Shown: one piece after another, positions 1 to 4,451 of the stretch
Numbering within the stretch: the first letter of the stretch is position 1
Layout of the letters: each line of letters starts with the position of its first letter
Source: Thiopontia sp964551545
GTDB taxonomy: Bacteria > Pseudomonadota > Gammaproteobacteria > GCF-002020875
Reading direction: 5' to 3'
Assembly (NCBI GenBank): GCA_964551545.1
Contig: CAZKCT010000047.1
Coordinates: 1 to 14,102 of the forward strand
Length of the DNA stretch: 14,102 nt
The notes under the pieces: model-generated
Seen by the model: the letters and a program-made list of their open reading frames with translations, nothing else
Database searches by the model: none
Told to the model about the DNA's origin: nothing
Program-made: the position numbers and the translations under genes

Positions 1-12
1 CCGTTTTTTATC

Positions 13-26
13 TTTTTGATCAAAAA
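13..26. promoter_or_regulatory. Perfect 14-bp palindrome upstream of the XRE gene
   Basis: TTTTTGATCAAAAA is a perfect palindrome about 90 bp before the regulator start. It could be an operator for this gene or for a divergent gene outside the window. It lacks the TTGAT-N4-ATCAA spacing of an FNR/CRP-type box. Its low complexity makes chance occurrence quite possible. Confidence 0.25.
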
Positions 27-49
27 CTTACCGATAAATTCTTGAAACA

Positions 50-66
50 TTCTGTTACAAACAGGA
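50..66. promoter_or_regulatory. Candidate operator (TTCTGTT-ACA-AACAGGA) before the XRE regulator
   Basis: Two 7-bp arms, TTCTGTT and AACAGGA, are complementary except for one pair and are separated by ACA. They sit 47 bp upstream of the XRE-type regulator. Small XRE repressors commonly bind short inverted repeats and often control their own gene, so autoregulation is a reasonable inference. There is no second copy nearby to support it. Confidence 0.35.
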
Positions 67-112
67 AACTCCCTTTTATCTATAAGGCTTTTTGAGATTG
101 ACATAATCTGCC

Positions 113-514
113 ATGATGAAGCAGAAAAAAGCTGACCAGCTCGACCTCTTTTTGGGTACAAAACTCAAACAGTTGCGCATTCGCCGCAAATTGAGCATGG
201 CACAGATCGGCGAGGTGCTTGAGGTCAGCCCCCAACAGATCTCTCGCTATGAGTCGGGTCAGCACCGCATGACAGCATCAGCACTATTCCGACTGGCTCG
301 CGGGCTGGATATGCCTCTCGCCTGGTTTTTTGAAGGGTTCCAGGAAGGGAGTGATGAACTGGGCCGCCTTCGCAATGTCATCCAAGCCCCCAGGGAAGAC
401 TACAACCCCGCTACCCGCCAGGATCAGGAAGAGGCCCTGCTCTCCCTCTGGAAATCACTCCCCAAAGCACAACAACGCCAGCAGATCATTCAACTGCTGG
501 AGGCTTTTGTCTGA
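113..514 (+). CDS. XRE-family helix-turn-helix transcriptional regulator
   Basis: A 133-residue DNA-binding protein. Residues about 14-72 form a Cro/cI-type HTH domain: the start of the helix bundle is GTKLKQLRIRRKLSMAQIG, the recognition-helix region is VSPQQISRYESGQHRM, and the domain closes with LARGLDMPLAWFFEGF. This pattern resembles the short regulators common in Alphaproteobacteria that recognise their operator as dimers. The remaining ~60 residues are charged and helical with no ligand-binding domain visible; they may mediate dimerisation. The start is a tandem ATGATG with no Shine-Dalgarno sequence; a CATAAT hexamer at 102-107 ends 5 nt before it, so the message may be leaderless. 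It lies 117 bp before rpoH on the same strand, but rpoH has its own promoter. Targets are unknown; autoregulation through the dyad at 50-66 is only an inference. Confidence 0.88.
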   Translation: MMKQKKADQLDLFLGTKLKQLRIRRKLSMAQIGEVLEVSPQQISRYESGQHRMTASALFRLARGLDMPLAWFFEGFQEGSDELGRLRNVIQAPREDYNPATRQDQEEALLSLWKSLPKAQQRQQIIQLLEAFV

Positions 515-552
515 CTTTTCCCCTTTTTCTCAACAGATGGAACCAACCCTCT

Positions 553-583
553 AATTAGCACTCTAATCTTGCGAGTGCTAATT
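553..583. promoter_or_regulatory. CIRCE element (HrcA operator) in the rpoH promoter
   Basis: TTAGCACTC (555-563), a 9-bp spacer (564-572) and GAGTGCTAA (573-581) match the CIRCE consensus TTAGCACTC-N9-GAGTGCTAA at all 18 arm positions. The symmetry extends two more bases on each side to 11-bp arms. CIRCE is the binding site of the heat-shock repressor HrcA and normally precedes groESL, dnaK or hrcA-grpE operons. Here the right arm contains the -35 hexamer of the rpoH promoter, a position suited to blocking RNA polymerase. It therefore predicts an HrcA-to-sigma-32 cascade. hrcA itself is not in this window. Confidence 0.93.
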
Positions 584-597
584 TCTCCCCCTATAAT
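569..597 (+). promoter_or_regulatory. rpoH promoter (-35 TTGCGA, 17 bp, -10 TATAAT)
   Basis: TTGCGA at 569-574 and a perfect TATAAT at 592-597 are separated by exactly 17 bp, giving a start near 604 and a leader of about 28 nt. The -35 lies within the right CIRCE arm. The same stretch also reads CTTGCGA, 13 bp, then CCCC TATA, which loosely resembles a sigma-32 promoter (CTTGAAA ... CCCCATnT). The leader is much shorter than would be needed for a large 5' UTR thermosensor, though pairing with the early coding region remains possible. Confidence 0.8.
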
Positions 598-631
598 GGG
601 GGCCGTTTCAAGAAAAGAGGTTTGAAAAAGA

Positions 632-1492
632 ATGAGTTCTGCCCTGCAAGTGATCGACCACCGACTCCCTGCTGCTCCAGTTCACAGTATTGATGCCTAT
701 CTCCATAACCTGAGAGAGATCCCGATACTGAGTGAGGAGGAGGAGCAGGCGCTCGCCACTCGTTTTCATGCAGAAGGGGATCTGGCCGCTGCCCGTCAGC
801 TGGTGCTCTCCAACCTCCGTTTTGTCGCTCATATTGCCCGTGGCTATCTGGGCTATGGCCTACCACTGGCCGATCTGGTTCAGGAGGGCAACCTCGGCCT
901 GATGAAGGCGGTGCGCCGCTTTGATCCGGAGCGCAAGGTGCGCCTGGTCTCTTTTGCCGTCCACTGGATTCGCGCAGAGATTCATGAGTACGTGATCCGT
1001 AACTGGTCCATCGTCAAAGTCGCTACCACCAAAGCGCAGCGTAAACTCTTCTTCAACCTGCGCAGTGCCAAAAAGCGGCTGGGGTGGTTCTCTCATCAAG
1101 AGGTGAAAACGGTTGCTGGTGATCTTGGGGTCAAACCTGAAGTCGTACTGGAGATGGAGAAACGACTGAGTCACTACGATGCCTCTTTTGATCTTCCGAT
1201 GAATTGCGATGAGGAGAGCGATTTCTCCCCCTCTGCCTATCTGGAGGCCCCAGAAGCGACCCCAGAAGAGCATCTCGCTGAGAGTGACTGGCGAGAACAG
1301 TCTTACCAACAGATGCGCCAAGCACTGACCACGCTGGATGAGCGCAGCCGGGACATTGTGGTACGCCGCTGGCTCAACGAAGAGAAGAGCACGCTACAGG
1401 AGCTGGCCACTCAATATGGGGTTTCTGCAGAGCGCATTCGACAGCTGGAGCAGAATGCGATCAAAAAGATGAAGACAGCCATCACACTCTAA
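632..1492 (+). CDS. rpoH: RNA polymerase heat-shock sigma factor (sigma-32, RpoH)
   Basis: A 286-residue sigma-70 family factor that directs RNA polymerase to heat-shock promoters for chaperones and proteases. Region 1.2/2.1 starts near residue 20 (IDAYLHNLREIPILS). The core-binding region 2.2 is DLVQEGNLGLMKAVRRFDP at 81-99, followed by the region 2.3-2.4 tryptophan-containing stretch around 105-125. The RpoH box QRKLFFNLR at 136-144, diagnostic for sigma-32, is intact. Region 4.2 with its HTH is at about 255-280 (LQELATQYGVSAERIRQLE). Length matches the family (about 284-300). The ATG is preceded by AAGAGG at a slightly long spacing of 11 nt. It is transcribed from its own CIRCE-containing promoter, implying repression by HrcA in addition to the usual post-translational control of sigma-32. 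It appears monocistronic, since the next gene has its own -10 box, although no clear terminator follows. Confidence 0.97.
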   Translation: MSSALQVIDHRLPAAPVHSIDAYLHNLREIPILSEEEEQALATRFHAEGDLAAARQLVLSNLRFVAHIARGYLGYGLPLADLVQEGNLGLMKAVRRFDPERKVRLVSFAVHWIRAEIHEYVIRNWSIVKVATTKAQRKLFFNLRSAKKRLGWFSHQEVKTVAGDLGVKPEVVLEMEKRLSHYDASFDLPMNCDEESDFSPSAYLEAPEATPEEHLAESDWREQSYQQMRQALTTLDERSRDIVVRRWLNEEKSTLQELATQYGVSAERIRQLEQNAIKKMKTAITL

Positions 1493-1539
1493 ACCATCCC
1501 TTTTGGCGCTGCCTGCACGGTTTGCCGCCCAAAAACCGC

Positions 1540-1545
1540 TATACT
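1540..1545 (+). promoter_or_regulatory. -10 box (TATACT) immediately before the SDR-like gene
   Basis: TATACT lies 8 nt before the ATG at 1554. A start site about 7 nt downstream would fall at 1552-1553, giving an essentially leaderless mRNA. No convincing -35 is seen at 16-18 bp and no Shine-Dalgarno sequence precedes the ATG. The box also lies inside the only longer upstream reading frame (TTG at 1503), which argues for starting at 1554. Confidence 0.45.
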
Positions 1546-1553
1546 CCCCCACC

Positions 1554-2513
1554 ATGAATGAGCAAACCATTACCATCCTGGGCGGCACCGGCTTTGTCGG
1601 TCGTCACCTGATCCACCAGCTGGCCAACGGCAAGACCCGAATCCGGGTCATTACCCGTCACCGGGAACGTCACCGTAACCTATTGACGGTTCCACATCTT
1701 TCTCTGGTTGAGGCAGATATTCATGACGAAGCCGTGCTTCATGATCTCTTCAAAACGAGCGATGTGGTGATCAATCTGGTCGGGATTCTTAATCAGGGCA
1801 ACGGAGGTAATACCTTCCAGCGGCTCCATGTCGATCTGCCACAGAAGATTGTCAACGCCTGCAACAAAGTGGGCGTGAAGCGGCTGTTGCACATGTCTGC
1901 ACTGCAGGCCGGCTCGGCCAATGCGATCAGCAACTATCTGAGAACCAAGGGCGAAGGCGAAAACACCGTCCACCTGCAGGCCAACCAACGCTTACAAGTC
2001 ACCAGTTTCCGCCCCTCCCTGATCTTCGGTAAAGGAGACCACCTCTTCAACCGCTTTGCGGCGATGTTGAAGCTGCCACTACTGACCGTGCCACTGGCCT
2101 GCCCAGAGGCCCGTTTTGCCCCCATCTATGCCGAAGATGTGGCACAGATTTTCGCGCAATCACTCCACAACCCGGAAACCTACGGCAAGCGCTATGACCT
2201 CTGTGGCCCACGAGAGTACACCCTGATGGATTTGATGGAGTTCACCGAGCGTTGCATCGGTGTGCGCCGCCTCATCGTTGGGCTAAACGACTCCCTCTCT
2301 CAGCTCCAGGCCAAGATCATGGGTCGCCTACCCGGCAAACTGCTTACTCTCGACAATTACCGCACCATGCGTACTGCCAATGTCTGCAATGGGCCACTCT
2401 CCCCCGACTTCCAGCTGAAACTGACACCGATGGAGAGCATTGTCCCCAGCTATCTCGGGCGCAAAAATCGCCAGGTTCGTTATATGAGCTATCGCGAGTG
2501 GGCCGGACGCTAA
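1554..2513 (+). CDS. NDUFA9-like atypical short-chain dehydrogenase / NAD(P)-binding epimerase-family protein
   Basis: A 319-residue Rossmann-fold protein of the atypical SDR group that includes the complex I accessory subunit NDUFA9 and its bacterial relatives. The nucleotide-binding loop GGTGFVG is at residues 10-16. A beta strand followed by NLVGIL at 74-79 and HMSALQA at 113-119 are family hallmarks, and YLRTK at 128-132 keeps the YxxxK spacing of classical SDR active sites. The C-terminal half holds the substrate-binding region (FRPSLIFGKGD, FAPIYAEDVA). The bacterial function is not settled; quinone- or lipid-related oxidoreductase roles have been suggested for relatives, but no substrate can be read from the sequence. 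ATG 1554 is chosen over TTG 1503 because the glycine-rich loop then lies at the usual distance from the N-terminus and the -10 box lies between the two. The next gene follows after 13 nt with a good ribosome site, suggesting co-transcription. Confidence 0.9.
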   Translation: MNEQTITILGGTGFVGRHLIHQLANGKTRIRVITRHRERHRNLLTVPHLSLVEADIHDEAVLHDLFKTSDVVINLVGILNQGNGGNTFQRLHVDLPQKIVNACNKVGVKRLLHMSALQAGSANAISNYLRTKGEGENTVHLQANQRLQVTSFRPSLIFGKGDHLFNRFAAMLKLPLLTVPLACPEARFAPIYAEDVAQIFAQSLHNPETYGKRYDLCGPREYTLMDLMEFTERCIGVRRLIVGLNDSLSQLQAKIMGRLPGKLLTLDNYRTMRTANVCNGPLSPDFQLKLTPMESIVPSYLGRKNRQVRYMSYREWAGR

Positions 2514-2526
2514 TCAAGGAAAAAAT

Positions 2527-2796
2527 ATGGAACTGACCAAGGAACAGCGCATTTTGCGCATGGTACGCAAGACCCTCGGTGCCATCGCCCGTGAAACGGC
2601 CCCGCAGGATAACGGGGAGCATCCCCTGAGCCAGCAGACCTTTGAGGATATGCGCAACTGCTTCGGTATGATTACCGAGTGGGAGAAAGAGCTGGCCAAT
2701 GCCGCCGGCATCTCGACCGATCAGCGCCCCACTTTCCTCGGCGAGGAGGAGAACCAGCCGAAAGTGGTCTCGATTGACTCCATCAAGCGATCCTGA
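2527..2796 (+). CDS. Conserved-looking hypothetical protein (89 aa)
   Basis: An 89-residue soluble protein, charged and mostly helical, with no signal peptide or membrane segment. The N-terminal half begins with a basic helix (LTKEQRILRMVRKTLGAIA), followed by PLSQQTFEDMRNCFGMITEWEKELANAAG, which looks like a second and third helix. The C-terminal third is probably disordered. I do not recognise a named family and assign no function. The ATG has a good ribosome site (AAGGA, 6-nt spacing) and begins 13 nt after the SDR-like gene. Its end is overlapped by the likely cca start. This tight packing supports a real translated gene in an operon with its neighbours. Confidence 0.75.
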   Translation: MELTKEQRILRMVRKTLGAIARETAPQDNGEHPLSQQTFEDMRNCFGMITEWEKELANAAGISTDQRPTFLGEEENQPKVVSIDSIKRS

Positions 2797-4045
2797 GCAG
2801 GCCACGCGGCTACAAGAGATCGAGTCGAGCCGCTATCTCGTCGGCGGTGCGGTTCGTGATCAACGACTCGGCATCACCGCCCATGAACGGGATTGGGTGG
2901 TGGTCGGAAAAACCGAGGCACAGATGGTGGCCGCAGGATTCCAACCCGTTGGCAAGGACTTCCCCGTTTTCCTCCACCCCACCACTAAAGAGGAGTACGC
3001 CCTCGCCCGTACCGAACGCAAGAGAGGAAGTGGCTACCGGGGCTTTGTAGTCCATGCCGATCCTGAGGTGACTCTGGAAGAAGACCTGCTGCGGCGAGAC
3101 CTCACCATCAACGCCATGGCACAAGACCATGACGGTACGCTAATTGACCCATTCGATGGCGAAGCGGACCTGCAACAGGGGCTACTGCGACATGTCTCCG
3201 AGGCCTTCAGCGAAGACCCCGTTCGCATTCTGAGGATTGCCCGTTTCGCTGCCCGCTTTGGAACGTGGGGATTCCGCACTGCACACAAAACCCACCAGCT
3301 GATGAAGCAGATGGTGAGCAGTGGCGAGGTCGACGCACTGGTACCGGAGCGGGTCTGGCAGGAGACTCTGAAGGCACTACAGAGCGATCGTCCCGATCGC
3401 TATTTTGAGGTACTTCGCAACTGTGGCGCACTGGCCCATATCTTCCCTGAGCTGGATGCACTGTTTGGTGTGCCGCAGCCCGCTCATCACCATCCCGAGA
3501 TCGACAGTGGAAAGCATACCCTGATGGTACTGCAGCAGGCGGTCCGCCTCAGTGACAAACCGGAGATCCGCTTTGCTGCCCTGCTCCACGACCTGGGCAA
3601 AGGGGCAACCCCGGAATCAAAGTGGCCCAAACACCATGGCCACGAGGCGCAGGGGATATCTCTAGTGGAGTCCCTCTGTGATCGGTTGAAGGTCCCCAAG
3701 CGCTACCGGGAGCTGGCGCTCGCGGTTACCCAATACCATGGCCACTACCACCGTGCGGAGGAGATGCGCCCATCAACCATTCTCAAGATGCTGGAGGGCG
3801 TCGATGCCTTCCGCCGCCCCGAACGGTTTGAGGATTTTCTGCTCGCCTGTGAGGCGGATCAGCGGGGGCGCAGCGGTTTTGAGGAGACACACTTTACGCA
3901 GGGCGATACTCTGCGCAGTGCCTTCCGTGCCGCTTGTGGCATTGAAGTTCAGGCCATCCTGGATGAAGGCTTTAGCGGACCAGAGATCAAGAAAGCGGTA
4001 CAGCAGCAACGCACTGCCGCAATTGAAACTGCTATTCACCCGTAG
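2774..4045 (+). CDS. cca: Multifunctional CCA-adding enzyme / tRNA nucleotidyltransferase with HD phosphohydrolase domain
   Basis: Adds or repairs the 3' CCA end of tRNAs using CTP and ATP; the C-terminal HD domain in this family carries phosphatase/phosphodiesterase activities. With a TTG start at 2774 the protein is 423 residues, close to the ~410 of E. coli Cca. GGAVRD is at 24-29, the metal-binding pair region at 38-40 reads ERD where many family members have DxD, KDFPVFLHP is at 61-69, RRDLTINAMA at 107-116, and the HD motif LLHDLGKG at 270-277 is followed by the conserved HHGHE. The start is uncertain: the alternative ATG at 2699 would overlap the upstream gene by 98 nt and add an unconserved basic stretch, whereas TTG 2774 overlaps by 23 nt. 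No ATG lies nearer the conserved GGAVRD motif. Translation is probably coupled to the upstream 89-residue gene. Confidence 0.93.
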   Translation: MTPSSDPEQATRLQEIESSRYLVGGAVRDQRLGITAHERDWVVVGKTEAQMVAAGFQPVGKDFPVFLHPTTKEEYALARTERKRGSGYRGFVVHADPEVTLEEDLLRRDLTINAMAQDHDGTLIDPFDGEADLQQGLLRHVSEAFSEDPVRILRIARFAARFGTWGFRTAHKTHQLMKQMVSSGEVDALVPERVWQETLKALQSDRPDRYFEVLRNCGALAHIFPELDALFGVPQPAHHHPEIDSGKHTLMVLQQAVRLSDKPEIRFAALLHDLGKGATPESKWPKHHGHEAQGISLVESLCDRLKVPKRYRELALAVTQYHGHYHRAEEMRPSTILKMLEGVDAFRRPERFEDFLLACEADQRGRSGFEETHFTQGDTLRSAFRAACGIEVQAILDEGFSGPEIKKAVQQQRTAAIETAIHP

Positions 4046-4054
4046 CACCCGATC

Positions 4055-4073
4055 TAATTGGCGATATAATTGG
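4055..4073 (+). promoter_or_regulatory. -10 box with 12-bp-spaced direct repeats before the response regulator
   Basis: A consensus TATAAT at 4065-4070 ends 6 nt before the ATG at 4077, which would place the transcript start at or next to the A of the start codon. The heptamer TAATTGG occurs at 4055-4061 and again at 4067-4073, so two copies flank and overlap the -10 with a 12-bp period. No good -35 is seen, which is compatible with an activator-dependent promoter. The site lies in the 31-nt gap after cca. Confidence 0.4.
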
Positions 4074-4076
4074 ACG

Positions 4077-4445
4077 ATGGCTATTAAACCCAAAATCCTG
4101 ATCATTGATGATGAGTTCATCATTCATAAGCTCTTTATCAATCTGCTCAGTGCCGAGTACACCCTGCTGTTTGCCAGTAGTGGCGCGCAGGGGATCGAGA
4201 TGCTGCGCAAAGAACAGCCCAAACTGCTGCTGCTCGACTATCAACTGAAGGATATGAGCGGAGACGAGTTTCTCTCCAGTCTGCGCGCAACTGACCTGCT
4301 CAAGACCCGTGTGGCAATGATCTCTGGCCATGCCACTCTGGAAGACCTGAGCCAGAGAAATCGCAGCAAGGTAAACCACCTCTTCCCCAAACCCTTTCTT
4401 GAGCTGCAGAAGATGATGGAGACCATCGCCTCTCTGGTGCGCTAA
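4077..4445 (+). CDS. Single-domain response regulator (CheY-like receiver protein)
   Basis: A 122-residue protein consisting only of a receiver domain. The acidic pocket is D11-D12 (ILIIDDE), the phospho-accepting aspartate is D54 (LLLLDYQLKDMSG), the switch serine is S83 (MISGHA), and the conserved lysine is K105 (LFPKPF). All catalytic positions are present, so it should be phosphorylatable. There is no output domain and no histidine kinase in the window, making it an orphan that must act by protein-protein contact or in a phosphorelay encoded elsewhere. A longer open frame continues upstream through cca but this is only a shadow; the receiver fold begins at the ATG at 4077. No Shine-Dalgarno sequence is present and a TATAAT lies 7 nt upstream, so leaderless translation is plausible. 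It converges on the P-type ATPase gene with 6 nt between stop codons. Confidence 0.93.
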   Translation: MAIKPKILIIDDEFIIHKLFINLLSAEYTLLFASSGAQGIEMLRKEQPKLLLLDYQLKDMSGDEFLSSLRATDLLKTRVAMISGHATLEDLSQRNRSKVNHLFPKPFLELQKMMETIASLVR

Positions 4446-4451
4446 CAACGC

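Noticed and set aside
13..26. FNR/CRP-type site at TTTTTGATCAAAAA
   Set aside because: The FNR consensus needs TTGAT-N4-ATCAA; here the two halves overlap with no spacer.
1501..1534. Rho-independent terminator after rpoH
   Set aside because: TTTTGGCG and CGCCCAAAA can pair with a bulge around an inner GCA/TGC stem, but the right arm is followed by A residues and not T residues on the plus strand, and the -10 box of the next gene follows at once.
3738..4076. Longer N-terminus for the response regulator, reading through the end of cca
   Set aside because: This part is an out-of-frame reading of conserved Cca coding sequence; the receiver fold begins exactly at ATG 4077.
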